Origin: CALODP01 sp942492055
GTDB taxonomy: Bacteria > Bacteroidota > Ignavibacteria > Ignavibacteriales > Melioribacteraceae
Length of the DNA stretch: 64,000 bases
Assembly (NCBI GenBank): GCA_942492055.1
Contig: CALODP010000001.1
Location: 124,001 to 188,000, forward strand
Direction: 5' to 3'
Below, piece by piece: positions 8,676 to 17,081 of this stretch; position 1 is the first letter of the stretch, and every line of letters starts with the position of its first letter. Under the pieces are notes generated by a model. That model did no database searches. It was not told the DNA's origin and saw only the letters and a list, made by a program, of their open reading frames with translations. A program made the translations under genes and the position numbers.

Positions 8676-8809
8676 CAGATAGTATTATTCCTACAGGAAT
8701 AGCAAGCTTACTGAGCGGAGTCGAAGTAAGCATACTGCTGAGCAGACAGTCTTACTTATTCTCTTTTTCCAAAGGCGATTCTGCCAATGATTATAAATAT
8801 TGATTAGCA
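8663..8809. repeat. 15-bp direct repeat flanking a hairpin-bearing insert after trmB
   Basis: AAATATTGATTAGCA occurs at 8663-8677, overlapping the last codons and stop of trmB, and again at 8795-8809. The 117 bp between them holds several small hairpins, including the dispersed hairpin at 8706-8731. The layout resembles a small insertion with a duplicated target, or a partial duplication of the trmB 3' end. Confidence 0.55.
8706..8731. repeat. Dispersed REP-like hairpin, copy 1
   Basis: 26 bp with 7-bp arms GCTTACT / AGTAAGC around the core GAGCGGAGTCGA. The same 26 bp is at 11768-11793, and the core in opposite orientation with different but still complementary arms is at 13444-13469. Confidence 0.7.
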
Positions 8810-8813
8810 ATAA

Positions 8814-8844
8814 GGGGGAAAGCTTATTACAAAGACATTCCCCC
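8814..8844 (-). terminator. Possible terminator of the SulP gene
   Basis: GGGGGAA (8814-8820) pairs with TTCCCCC (8838-8844) across a 17-nt loop, just downstream of the SulP stop on the minus strand. The T tract is weak, so confidence is modest. Confidence 0.4.
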
Positions 8845-8855
8845 GATCTATATAT

Positions 8856-10526
8856 CTAAGCGGATATAATTTTCTTTGCCGCTTCCAACGACTCATTAAT
8901 ATTGCCGTACATATTCTCTTCCCCGATCATGTCGAATAATCCCGCTCGTTGCATTACCACCAACGGCTGAGCATGAACACCCGATAAGATAACTCGCATT
9001 CCACTCTTCGAAGATTTTTCATAAACATCTCTCAACGCCCTTAAGCCCGTAGCGTCCATCGATATTACTTTTCTCATTCTAAGAATCAACACCTTCGGTT
9101 TATTCTCTATTCTTGAAATAGCGTCACGGAAACGATCGGCAGCGCCAAAGAAGAAAGGTCCGTTAATCTCAAATACTTCCACTCCCTGCGGAACCATCTT
9201 TTGCTTCATGCTGAGAGGATCTTCTTTCTCGTCGTCATCGTCGTTTAACATCTGTGTTATATAACCGACCTGAGTAACTTCCGCCATTCTACGCATAAAT
9301 AGGAACGCCGCCATTACAACACCAACCTGAATAGCAACGGTCAAATCGAGAATAACCGTTAACAGAAATGTTGTAACCAAAACAAGTACGTCACTCTTGG
9401 GGCTTTTGAAAAGCTTAACGAATAAACGAGCCTCGCTCATGTTCCATGCTACTACGATCAGAATTCCCGAAAGAGTTGCCATTGGAATCAGGGTTGCCCA
9501 TTTTCCGAAGAAAAGCATTATCAGCATTAGAGTAATCGCATGTACAATTCCGGCAATCGGAGTCTTACCCCCGTTCTTAATATTCGTAGCGGTTCTGGCT
9601 ATAGCTCCGGTTGCGGGAATACCTCCGAATATCGGTGAAAAGATATTGGCTATTCCCTGAGCCACAAGCTCCATATTAGAGCGGTGGCGTTCACCGGTCA
9701 TACCATCGGCAACTACAGCCGATAGCAAAGATTCTATTCCGGCCAACAAAGCGATTGACACAGCCGGAGAGAATACATTCTTTATTGTTTCCCAACTTAC
9801 ATCCGGCATATGAGGTGCAGGAAGACTGTTTGGCACTTCCCCGAAACGGCTTCCGATTGTCTCGACCGGCAAATCCAATAACTGCGCGGCAATGGTAGTA
9901 ACCAACAAAGCAATTAATGACCCGGGCAACTTACGAGTTACCCGTGGCCAATACACTATAATAAAGATGGTTATTATCCCTAATACACAAGCATAAGGAT
10001 TTATTGAAGAAAGAGAGTTCGAATATTCGGCGATCTTTCCGATGAAATCAGCAGGAACCGTTTCCATACTCATCCCGAAGAAATCGCGTAATTGACCGGT
10101 AAATATTATTAAGGCTATACCGGCCGTAAACCCTACCGTAACCGGATAAGGAATATATTTAATAACCGACCCTAATCCAGAGACCCCCATTATTATAAGG
10201 AGGAAACCGGCTATTAACGTCGCGGCGGCTAAGCCGTCGTAGCCATATTGCTGAACAATACTGTAAACAATAACTATGAAGGCACCCGTCGGGCCTCCTA
10301 TCTGAACTTTACTTCCGCTAAAGAGGGATATCAATAACCCCGCTATTATTGCGGTAAACAAACCCTGCTCGGGCTTAACTCCCGAAGCGATCGCAAAAGC
10401 GATAGCCAAAGGAAGAGCGACAATACCTACTATCACACCGGCGGTAACGTCGTTCAATACTTCCTTTCCGGTTATACCATTCCTTAATACCGAATACAAC
10501 TTCGGCGTTAACTTTTTCTGCGGCAT
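8856..10526 (-). CDS. SulP family anion transporter with C-terminal STAS domain
   Basis: A 556-aa inner-membrane protein with the SLC26/SulP signatures: DVTAGVIVGIVALPLAIAFA (about 25-44), the GPTGAF loop (about 78-83) and about 12-14 hydrophobic segments up to residue 415. A cytoplasmic STAS domain (about 440-550) with VLILRMRKVISMDATGLRAL follows; its Ser/Asp/Thr loop is the usual regulatory site. It probably takes up sulfate, bicarbonate or another anion; substrate cannot be read and no carbonic anhydrase or cys gene lies beside it. It appears to be monocistronic. Confidence 0.9.
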   Translation of the reverse strand: MPQKKLTPKLYSVLRNGITGKEVLNDVTAGVIVGIVALPLAIAFAIASGVKPEQGLFTAIIAGLLISLFSGSKVQIGGPTGAFIVIVYSIVQQYGYDGLAAATLIAGFLLIIMGVSGLGSVIKYIPYPVTVGFTAGIALIIFTGQLRDFFGMSMETVPADFIGKIAEYSNSLSSINPYACVLGIITIFIIVYWPRVTRKLPGSLIALLVTTIAAQLLDLPVETIGSRFGEVPNSLPAPHMPDVSWETIKNVFSPAVSIALLAGIESLLSAVVADGMTGERHRSNMELVAQGIANIFSPIFGGIPATGAIARTATNIKNGGKTPIAGIVHAITLMLIMLFFGKWATLIPMATLSGILIVVAWNMSEARLFVKLFKSPKSDVLVLVTTFLLTVILDLTVAIQVGVVMAAFLFMRRMAEVTQVGYITQMLNDDDDEKEDPLSMKQKMVPQGVEVFEINGPFFFGAADRFRDAISRIENKPKVLILRMRKVISMDATGLRALRDVYEKSSKSGMRVILSGVHAQPLVVMQRAGLFDMIGEENMYGNINESLEAAKKIISA

Positions 10527-10854
10527 AAATACACACCTTTTCTTAAAATTCTAAAAACAGATCCGTCTGTAAAAATCAACAATATCGGAAACACGGGGCT
10601 TTACTAATCTCGTCTTTCGTGATGCCTCTTCAATATTGTAAGCGCTTCACAGGGACCCAATCGGTGCGATGTGGAGTGTGGAGAGGTAGTTCCGGCGGAT
10701 TAACGCTCCTATCTTATTAAATAATAGTCTTGTGTAATTCTTTTTGGTAAGAATATTTTTTTTTGACCGGTGATTATATAAAAGATTTTCTAATCTTCCA
10801 AGTGTTCGGAAGAACTTTCGAATATTTATTCAATCACACGGATATTTAGAGAAA
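10527..10854. other. Intergenic stretch, 328 bp
   Basis: No credible gene. A small hairpin, AAGATT/AATCTT with a 4-nt loop (10782-10797), could be a weak minus-strand terminator for the metalloprotease gene, followed on that strand by TTATA. The part nearer 10527 should hold the SulP promoter, but no clear element is visible. Confidence 0.4.
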
Positions 10855-11526
10855 CTATATGCGAAGATAGTGCCCATTTCGCTCTAACCATTTCTCTCTT
10901 TCTCTGTAATCCGGCAATATCTTAGCTACCTCGGCATAAAAATCTTTCGAATGATTTCGTATCTTCAAATGAACAAGTTCATGCACAACAACATAATCAA
11001 TCGCGTCGAGGGGAGCCATCGCCAGACGATATGAAAAGTTAATAGAACCGTTCGGACCGCAAGAACCCCAGCGTTTCATGGCCGAAGTAACACTTAGCCT
11101 CTTAAATCTTAGTCCCGTAAGAGCCGCGTAGTGTTCGGCTCTGGCCGTTACTATCGCTTTGGCCTGAACCTTATACCATTGCTCAAAAACCCTTTTGCCA
11201 CAAGAGACATAATCGGAGGAAAGATAAAACTTATCCTTTAGCGTAAGAATAACTTTCCCCGGTTTTACCACTTCTAAGTAAAACGGTTTACCCATCACGA
11301 GAAACTTCTCTCCGGTAACATACTTCTTCTCCGGATTATCGGAAGCTTTCTTCTTCATCTCTTCCTGATGGCGTAATATCCATTCAGCTTTTTCGGCAAC
11401 AAGATTACGGATATAATCCTCCGAAACCCCGTAAGGAGCCCGAACAATGAATGAAGAATCCCTCTTTATCTGAAAAGAGATCGATCTTCTTTTCGAACGA
11501 ATTATTTTATCTATCTTTACTTTCAT
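10855..11526 (-). CDS. YgjP-like (DUF45) zinc metallopeptidase
   Basis: A 223-aa soluble protein of the M48-related YgjP/WLM-type family. The key block is WGSC...INFSYRLAMAP followed by YVVVHELVHLKIRNHSKDFY (about 175-195): HExxH with its two His ligands and the downstream NHSKxFY segment, the usual third-ligand region. The N-terminal half is beta-rich with the common RSKRRSISFQIKRD opening. The family is widespread, usually single-copy and poorly characterised. It has no signal peptide, so it is cytoplasmic. The start ATG at 11524-11526 overlaps the stop of a short upstream frame that I do not call. Confidence 0.85.
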   Translation of the reverse strand: MKVKIDKIIRSKRRSISFQIKRDSSFIVRAPYGVSEDYIRNLVAEKAEWILRHQEEMKKKASDNPEKKYVTGEKFLVMGKPFYLEVVKPGKVILTLKDKFYLSSDYVSCGKRVFEQWYKVQAKAIVTARAEHYAALTGLRFKRLSVTSAMKRWGSCGPNGSINFSYRLAMAPLDAIDYVVVHELVHLKIRNHSKDFYAEVAKILPDYREREKWLERNGHYLRI

Positions 11527-12130
11527 TACGCCAAATAATCACCCCGTAAACTTATCACTTTTACGCTACTTCCCAAAATTATATTTCCAACAAATTGAAT
11601 AATAATACTCCTATATGGTGCTCTCATTAACAACACCGGATGTTTTGTCTCAGCAATTAATATAACAAGAACTGCCTCCCGACTCTGTAGGTATCCAATG
11701 CTGTCAACTTTAGGATACAATTTAGAATGAGGTATGCTCTAAGCTTTTTAATTCCAATTAGTAGCGTGCTTACTGAGCGGAGTCGAAGTAAGCTTTATTC
11801 TGAAACAGATCACCTTTGTTTTCCCCTCGACTACCTTTCGGCATGCTCAAGGAAAGCTCGAAAAAAAATACTACGATAACCGTACTTTATAATTAACTTC
11901 CTCCGATTCTCTTAAGTTGATAGCATTGGTAGGTATCTTCGGCCTACACCATTGATGAGTAAGATGGAAAAACAGATAGATACTTTGCAATGAATTGTTC
12001 TACCCCCACTCAATTATAGGAATTATCCCATATTAAAAAAAAATATAATTTTTTTTACAATTTAGTGAACCTATTAAACTATCGCGATGTTATTCGGAAT
12101 GTAAACAATAACAATCATCTGGAGGGCATT
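11527..12130. other. Intergenic stretch, 604 bp, with a dispersed hairpin repeat
   Basis: No credible gene. It holds hairpin repeat copy 2 (11768-11793). A degenerate relative may lie near 11827-11862 (CTCGACTACCTTTCGG...). An A/T-rich tract just before 12060 probably belongs to the promoter of the HU-like gene. Confidence 0.5.
11768..11793. repeat. Dispersed REP-like hairpin, copy 2
   Basis: Identical over 26 bp to the copy at 8706-8731 (arms GCTTACT/AGTAAGC, core GAGCGGAGTCGA), although the flanking sequences differ. This supports a mobile or maintained short element rather than a large duplication. Confidence 0.7.
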
Positions 12131-12829
12131 ATGCCAATTAGATACGCTTTATACAATAACCATCTCACAGCCGATCCTAACGATCATACGGCGATTGTTT
12201 TTCCGGTAAAGACAATCGGGATGGGTGAAATAATTGAAAAAATAGCGAATAGGGGCTCAACCGTTACCACAGCGGATGTCATAAGTGTTTTCGAAAATTT
12301 TCAAGAGGCTCTCAAAGAGTCTTTGCTTGAGGGGGACAATGTTACTCTTCCTTTCGGAAACTATTCTCTTGCTATCAAAGGATCTTTCAACGGAAAGACC
12401 GATTCATTTGATCCCAACAGGCATCATATTGCAGTTAAAGTTGCGCCCGGTGCTAAACTTAGAAAAATAACGCAACAAGAAATATCGGTACACAAAGAGA
12501 CCGCTAATGTATTAAAACCTGAAGTTTTAGAGTTTACCGATATCAATACCGGCGAAAAAGATAGCATAGTTACACCGGGTGGAATGGGACAAATTCTTGG
12601 AACAAATCTTAAATTCAATACTGAAATCGCAGACGAAGGAATCTTTTTTATCCCTGATACCGGAGCGGATGCAATAAAAGTTCAAATTATAGGAACTCTT
12701 AAGCCTTCTACTCTGTTGTTTATTATACCTACTGAACTTTTAGCAGGTGAGTACTTTATTGAAGTCCGTTCCATAATAAATAACGAGATGAGAATTGGTA
12801 ATTACAATAAGGAACTATCTGTTTCTTAA
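12131..12829 (+). CDS. HU-like DNA-binding protein with C-terminal DUF4469-like domain
   Basis: GGAGG sits a few bases before the ATG at 12131, so this start is preferred over a frame opening at 12065. The 232-aa product begins MPIRYALYNNHLT and has an HU/IHF-like N-terminal domain (about 1-125: a helical part with EIIEKIANRGSTVTTADV, then beta strands FGNYSLAIKGSF and a PGAKLRK end). A C-terminal immunoglobulin-like DUF4469-type domain (about 145-230) follows, with TPGGMGQILGTNLKF and LLAGEYFIEVRS. Such proteins are common in Bacteroidetes and are thought to bind DNA, but their role is unknown. It is monocistronic, with a strong terminator behind it. Confidence 0.8.
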   Translation: MPIRYALYNNHLTADPNDHTAIVFPVKTIGMGEIIEKIANRGSTVTTADVISVFENFQEALKESLLEGDNVTLPFGNYSLAIKGSFNGKTDSFDPNRHHIAVKVAPGAKLRKITQQEISVHKETANVLKPEVLEFTDINTGEKDSIVTPGGMGQILGTNLKFNTEIADEGIFFIPDTGADAIKVQIIGTLKPSTLLFIIPTELLAGEYFIEVRSIINNEMRIGNYNKELSVS

Positions 12830-12864
12830 CTTGGTTATCATTTGAACCCAATGTACCCATGACG

Positions 12865-12916
12865 ACCGGGTATCGCGATTCTTCTTTATTATCGCATCGT
12901 GATATCCGGTTTTTTT
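12865..12916 (+). terminator. Intrinsic terminator of the HU-like gene
   Basis: Arms 12865-12879 and 12896-12910 pair over 15 bp with two mismatches, and are followed by eight T. Confidence 0.85.
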
Positions 12917-13027
12917 TATTCAATTACTACTTTTAACTTATTGCCACTCTCTCAATTTTGTTGTAGTTCATACAAGCGTATAAAGCTCCTCTTTAACAGA
13001 TATTGATAATACCCGGGAGATGACCAT

Positions 13028-13240
13028 ACCATTTGAGCCAGGCAAACAGACCATTTGAGCCAGGCAAACAGACCGTTTGAGCCAGGCAAACAGACCGTTT
13101 GAGCCAGGCAAACAGACCGTTTGAGCCAGGCAAACAGACCATTCGAGCCAAGCAAACTCACCATTTGAGCCAGGCAAACTTAGCACTTGAGCCAAGCAAA
13201 CTTACCATTTGAGCCAGGCAAATAGACCATTTAAGCCAGA
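13028..13240. repeat. 22-bp tandem repeat, nearly ten copies
   Basis: Units of ACCATTTGAGCCAGGCAAACAG follow one another head to tail from 13028 with no spacers; the last unit is truncated. Variation is mostly A/G at position 4 and at the unit ends. Because 22 is not a multiple of 3, the long minus-strand frames across it are a by-product, not genes. The short sequence TTAACAG (12993-12999) is mirrored by CTGTTAA (13250-13256) around the array. Confidence 0.9.
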
Positions 13241-13322
13241 GGCTTTATCCTGTTAATGGTAAACCTTACATTATTTCCGCACAATGCTCTTCGTTTTTAT
13301 AGGTAAGATCGGTTTGGGAATC

Positions 13323-13360
13323 GGGGAATCGGATCGGTTCTTTATACGATTCCCCTTTTA
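13323..13360 (+). terminator. Terminator-like hairpin with no gene in front of it
   Basis: GGGGAATCG (13323-13331) pairs with CGATTCCCC (13347-13355) and is followed by TTTTAT. No coding sequence precedes it on the plus strand after the 12.9-kb terminator, so if real it would end a short untranslated RNA spanning the 22-bp array. Confidence 0.4.
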
Positions 13361-13443
13361 TAATTATATCTTATTGACTTAGCCGAGTTCTGCCCAAGCG
13401 GATTAGAGGAAAGTAATTATTGAATTCAATGAACTTATGTTAA

Positions 13444-13469
13444 GTTTGCTTCGACTCCGCTCAGCAAAC
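13444..13469. repeat. Dispersed REP-like hairpin, copy 3 (inverted, arms changed)
   Basis: The core TCGACTCCGCTC is the reverse complement of the core in copies 1 and 2. The arms are GTTTGCT / AGCAAAC: both sides changed together, so base pairing is kept. Confidence 0.7.
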
Positions 13470-13583
13470 ATGCTACTTTGTTGATATTATCTATTTTTTT
13501 AGATCGCTTCAACTTCTTTTCGACCATTCAAGAGTCTGTTGTTCAGCAAGCTCTTGAAACTGCTCACAGATCATTGTTATTAT

Positions 13584-15083
13584 TTATATCTTTTCGAATA
13601 CTACTTTCTTCATGCCCGGTTCCGGTTCTATTTCGAACGAATCGATATTTCCTTCGATGTTTGTGAGGAAGTTTAACATCCATGTTCTGTCTCGTTCGGC
13701 GTTATAGAGCTCGAAGATATCATAATGATAGCGGGTTAATCTGCATCTTTCGGTTGTGAGTATCGCTTTGAACTCTTCCCCTTCTTGAATTATTTCTATT
13801 TCCCCATACCCTTTCGATTTATATTTCCCTAGATAAGCTTCCTCTTTGTGGGAGAGTATTGTTCCGTTTTGCTTAATGGTATCGGGCTGAGCCGCGAGGT
13901 TTCGGAAATATTCGTCTGTTCTTTTCTGATTAGCGAGAAATCTTCCGTTCCAATCTGCCGGTTCAACGCCGAGCATTCTATCGAGTATTTCCCCTTCGAG
14001 GGCGTTAACAAATCGGGTACCGTTTTTATTTGCCAGGATCACAACACCGATCTTTTTATCGGGCAACCAGGCGATGTGGGAAGTAAATCCGAACAAAACA
14101 CCCCCGTGATGAACATGCAAATTACCTCTGTATGACTCGACAAATCTCCCAAGAGCGTATTGAGGATATAGCTTTTCCGAGTATGGTGATCTTCGGGCTA
14201 TTGAAACATGGGGCGATTCAAGCTGGCGAAAAAAACGCGGGCTTAAGAGTTTTGTGTTCTCTACCTGCCCCTTGTTAATATTGAATATAACCCACTTAGC
14301 CAAATCTTCTGCGTTTGAAACCAAGCCTCCCGCTGCTTCGATTGTATTCGCGTTGTGAAACCCAATTTCAATTGTTTCCCCTTCTCCCCAATCGATATGG
14401 GGCTTGGCGTAGTCGGCTGATTTTTGCATCTCTTCGGTTGAAAAGAGAGTACCCTTCATATCAAGCGGGTTAAGGATCTTCTTTTGAATAAGTTCTTCCC
14501 AAGTACTGCCGGCTTTTTGGGCCATCAAATCTCCCGCGATTGCGTAGCCGATATTGGAATAAGCGAACAGGTCTCTGAAATCCCTGGTTTGTTCCAGATA
14601 TTTCAGATCTTCCATAAGCCGGCTTCTATCCTTAGGAGCGTTGGCTCGATAGAAATCGTATCGCCCCAGGCCGGAACGATGACAAAGGAAATCGCGAAAC
14701 GTTACATTCTCTTCTGTTACGTCGTCGTACAAATCGAATTCGGGAAAGAATTCTTTTACGGGAGTATCGAGGCAAAGAATATTTTCGTCGAGCAACATTA
14801 CTCCCAGAGTAGCGGTAAAGGATTTGGTTACCGAGGCTAGCGAGAATAATGTTTGTGTAGTGACCGGCTCCTTTGTTTTCAAGTCCTTAACGCCATATCC
14901 GTTTTGGAACACTACTTCTCCGTTTTCGATAATAGCGACAGCCATTCCGGGGATCTGCCATTCTTTCATCCCCTTTTCAATATAGTTATTGAGATCATCA
15001 AGTTTGGAATTCGGCGGAAGGTTTCCCGCGAAGATAGTAGCTGTAAAAAGTAGTAAAAAGAATACAATTGGTTTTCTATTCAT
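13584..15083 (-). CDS. Secreted serine hydrolase, beta-lactamase/penicillin-binding family (class C type)
   Basis: The start is set at the ATG at 15083: GGGGGAAAC precedes it and the protein then opens MNRKPIVFFLLLFTATIFAG, a signal peptide. Of 499 aa, residues 25-385 are a PF00144-type domain with Ser84-Val-Thr-Lys87 (SxxK nucleophile and base), Tyr175-Ser-Asn (YxN) and HHGG (about 320) as the third motif. The last 100 residues form a small beta domain of the kind often attached to this family. It may be an esterase, D-amino peptidase or PBP-like enzyme in the periplasm; true beta-lactamase activity is unlikely to be its main role. It lies 62 bp behind the pentapeptide gene, with a hairpin terminator between. 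Confidence 0.88.
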   Translation of the reverse strand: MNRKPIVFFLLLFTATIFAGNLPPNSKLDDLNNYIEKGMKEWQIPGMAVAIIENGEVVFQNGYGVKDLKTKEPVTTQTLFSLASVTKSFTATLGVMLLDENILCLDTPVKEFFPEFDLYDDVTEENVTFRDFLCHRSGLGRYDFYRANAPKDRSRLMEDLKYLEQTRDFRDLFAYSNIGYAIAGDLMAQKAGSTWEELIQKKILNPLDMKGTLFSTEEMQKSADYAKPHIDWGEGETIEIGFHNANTIEAAGGLVSNAEDLAKWVIFNINKGQVENTKLLSPRFFRQLESPHVSIARRSPYSEKLYPQYALGRFVESYRGNLHVHHGGVLFGFTSHIAWLPDKKIGVVILANKNGTRFVNALEGEILDRMLGVEPADWNGRFLANQKRTDEYFRNLAAQPDTIKQNGTILSHKEEAYLGKYKSKGYGEIEIIQEGEEFKAILTTERCRLTRYHYDIFELYNAERDRTWMLNFLTNIEGNIDSFEIEPEPGMKKVVFEKI

Positions 15084-15112
15084 GTTTCCCCCAATAGAAA
15101 TAGAAGGAATAA

Positions 15113-15138
15113 AGGAAAAAGGCTTCACCAGGGAAGCC
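15113..15138 (-). terminator. Terminator between the pentapeptide and serine hydrolase genes
   Basis: GGCTTC/GAAGCC (15121-15126 with 15133-15138) with a 6-nt loop is followed on the minus strand by TTTTTCC. It would separate transcription of the two minus-strand genes. Confidence 0.6.
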
Positions 15139-15145
15139 ATTCGGG

Positions 15146-15763
15146 TTATTCTATTTCAATATCGAACTTATCGAGCAATGCCAATACTTCCGGGTATACG
15201 AACTTCGCTTTCTTCACATTATTGTTAGTCGGGTCTATAGAATAGTTCACAGCGTCAATAAAATCAGCGCGATAAAGATCGGTTCTTACGAAACGCGCGT
15301 TTCTGAAATCGGTACCGGTAAATACCGATTGCCTTAAATTAGTTTCTTGGAAATCGCATTCCGCGGCTTCGCAATTAAGCAGATAAAGTCTTTGCAGGCT
15401 AAGACCGACAAAGATAGAGTTATTCATTTTGCAATCCCGCAAAGCAATACGAATCGGTTCGCGAGCCTCGCGCCAATCTATTCCGATAAGCTTGGAGGAG
15501 TCGAACTTCACATCAACCAGATCAGAGTTTTTGAAATTAACGAGGCTGAGATTGCAGTTCTTGAAATAACAATTCTCAAACCGGCAAGTAACAAAGTGAT
15601 GTCTTGTAAAATCAACCCCTTCGAATCGACACTTGTAAAATTCCTTTTCCACCAAAGTATCGGGGAAAGGGGTGTCTCCCTTAAAGAGAAAACTATCGAA
15701 GAAATCTTCCCTTGCGAGAGAGTCTTTCATATCGAGCGCAGAAAAGAGGTTAAGCTCTTCCAA
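15146..15763 (-). CDS. Pentapeptide-repeat protein, Qnr/McbG-like
   Basis: A 205-aa protein made largely of A(D/N)LxF-type pentapeptides, from CRFEGVDF (about 45) to TDLYRADF (about 165), with a break near residue 105 (REPIRIALRDC) where Qnr proteins have a loop. It ends YSIDPTNNNVKKAKF...ALLDKFDIEIE, the typical C-terminal dimerisation segment of Qnr-like proteins. These right-handed beta-helices mimic DNA and can protect gyrase. Whether this one does so is inference; no resistance or topoisomerase-poison gene lies beside it. No signal peptide, so it is cytoplasmic. Confidence 0.85.
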   Translation of the reverse strand: MEELNLFSALDMKDSLAREDFFDSFLFKGDTPFPDTLVEKEFYKCRFEGVDFTRHHFVTCRFENCYFKNCNLSLVNFKNSDLVDVKFDSSKLIGIDWREAREPIRIALRDCKMNNSIFVGLSLQRLYLLNCEAAECDFQETNLRQSVFTGTDFRNARFVRTDLYRADFIDAVNYSIDPTNNNVKKAKFVYPEVLALLDKFDIEIE

Positions 15764-15941
15764 ATTATAATCCTTTCAATTCATTCCATAATATTCGGTT
15801 TTACTCCGCTAAGATAGGGAGAAGAAACAAAACATCAGAGTGCTTAGACGCGAATATTATAATAAAGTTTTCATTTTCTATTATTTGTTTCGATTTCCCC
15901 CCTTACTTCCATATTTTTGTAGTGAGGGTTAACAGAAACTA

Positions 15942-17081
15942 ATGCGCGAACATCTGATGCTACTAAAGAAAGTATTCTACAAACATCCGAAGATACTCTA
16001 TCATATCCATTTGATATTATTAATGGTATTCGGTTGGTATGTTTCCATCCGCTATTTCCTCGGAGTTCGCCACGTAGGAATCTACTCAATAAGCGAACAT
16101 ATCAAAGAAGAAAAAGTTTTCCAATTGATAAGAGTCAACGATGGTTGGGCTACTATTGGGGCAATAATGATAGGGCTTCTGACGGCCATATTCGAGCTGA
16201 ACCTTTACCGCGTTAAGAGAAAAGGGATAGGCCCGCTGAAACTAAACCTTCTCCGAATTGCCGGTTATTTCCTTTCTTTCATAATCTTCTATTTATTTGC
16301 GGTTTCCTATTACTATGTACTAATAAATGACGTCCCCTTCTTTGTTTTCCTGAACCGTGCCTTTGAGAACACCGGTAGTATTACTTTTTGGGCATTCATA
16401 ATGCACGGAGCGATGACGAGCTTATTCATAAGCTTTTATTTGCAGGCCTACAAAATAATCGGTCCGGGCATCGTTGGGAAAATAGTGACGGGGAGATACA
16501 ACTCTCCTAAAGAGGAAGACCGAGTATTTATGTTTCTCGATCTTACCTCCTCAACCGCGTTTGCCGAAAAACTGGGGCATGTAAAGTATAGCCGACTAAT
16601 CCAGGATTGTTTTTACGATATGACCGACTTTCTGATAAGATACCGCGGGAGAATTTATCAGTACGTAGGAGACGAGGCCGTTATCACTTGGAATTTCAAG
16701 CATGGCTTCCCCAAAAACAGATGCATACACTTCTATTTTGATTATGCCAAAAGACTAAAGGAGCGAAAAGATTATTATCTGAAAGAGTATGGCATAGTTC
16801 CCTCTTTTAAAGCTGCAGTCAATTCAGGGAGAGTAACAGTATGTGAGGTTGGGGAGATAAAGACCGAATTAGCTTACCACGGCGACGTGTTAAACACCGC
16901 GGCAAGAATTCTGGATTACGGGAAGAAGAATGATCATTCCTTAATGATTTCGGAGGAAGTATTCTCGAAAACTGTATCCGACGGAATTAAGATGACCAAG
17001 ATAGAAGACCTCTCCTTAAAAGGGAAAACGGAAAAGCTATCTGTTTATAAGGTTGAGCGCCCCCGTTTAAAACCGAAATGA
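15942..17081 (+). CDS. Membrane-bound class III adenylate/guanylate cyclase
   Basis: A 379-aa protein. About four hydrophobic segments fill residues 18-170. The cyclase domain (about 193-375) begins VFMFLDLTSSTAFAE with metal Asp200, has QYVGDEAVITW with metal Asp244, and GDVLNTAARILDYG with the catalytic Asn/Arg pair. It therefore keeps the residues for two-metal catalysis and should make cAMP (or cGMP) in the cytoplasm. Membrane anchoring without HAMP suggests the membrane part senses directly. TATTTTTG at 15912-15919 may be its -7 element. Its 3' end overlaps the convergent DDAH-like gene by 15 bp. Confidence 0.9.
   Translation: MREHLMLLKKVFYKHPKILYHIHLILLMVFGWYVSIRYFLGVRHVGIYSISEHIKEEKVFQLIRVNDGWATIGAIMIGLLTAIFELNLYRVKRKGIGPLKLNLLRIAGYFLSFIIFYLFAVSYYYVLINDVPFFVFLNRAFENTGSITFWAFIMHGAMTSLFISFYLQAYKIIGPGIVGKIVTGRYNSPKEEDRVFMFLDLTSSTAFAEKLGHVKYSRLIQDCFYDMTDFLIRYRGRIYQYVGDEAVITWNFKHGFPKNRCIHFYFDYAKRLKERKDYYLKEYGIVPSFKAAVNSGRVTVCEVGEIKTELAYHGDVLNTAARILDYGKKNDHSLMISEEVFSKTVSDGIKMTKIEDLSLKGKTEKLSVYKVERPRLKPK

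Noticed and set aside
11526..11720. 64-aa minus-strand frame overlapping the start of the YgjP-like gene
   Set aside because: No ribosome site and unremarkable composition. The TAATG overlap is suggestive of a leader peptide, but nothing else supports it.
12952..13195. Minus-strand frames over the 22-bp repeat giving repeated Leu/Ala/Trp-rich peptides
   Set aside because: The unit is not a multiple of 3, so the peptides are frame-shifted shadows of the DNA repeat; no start signal or homology.
13028..13240. CRISPR array
   Set aside because: The repeats are contiguous with no unique spacers, and no cas gene is in the window. The same applies to 39190-39960.
15146..15763. A quinolone-resistance gene call (qnr)
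   Set aside because: The fold and C-terminus resemble Qnr, but chromosomal pentapeptide proteins of this sort are common and resistance cannot be inferred.
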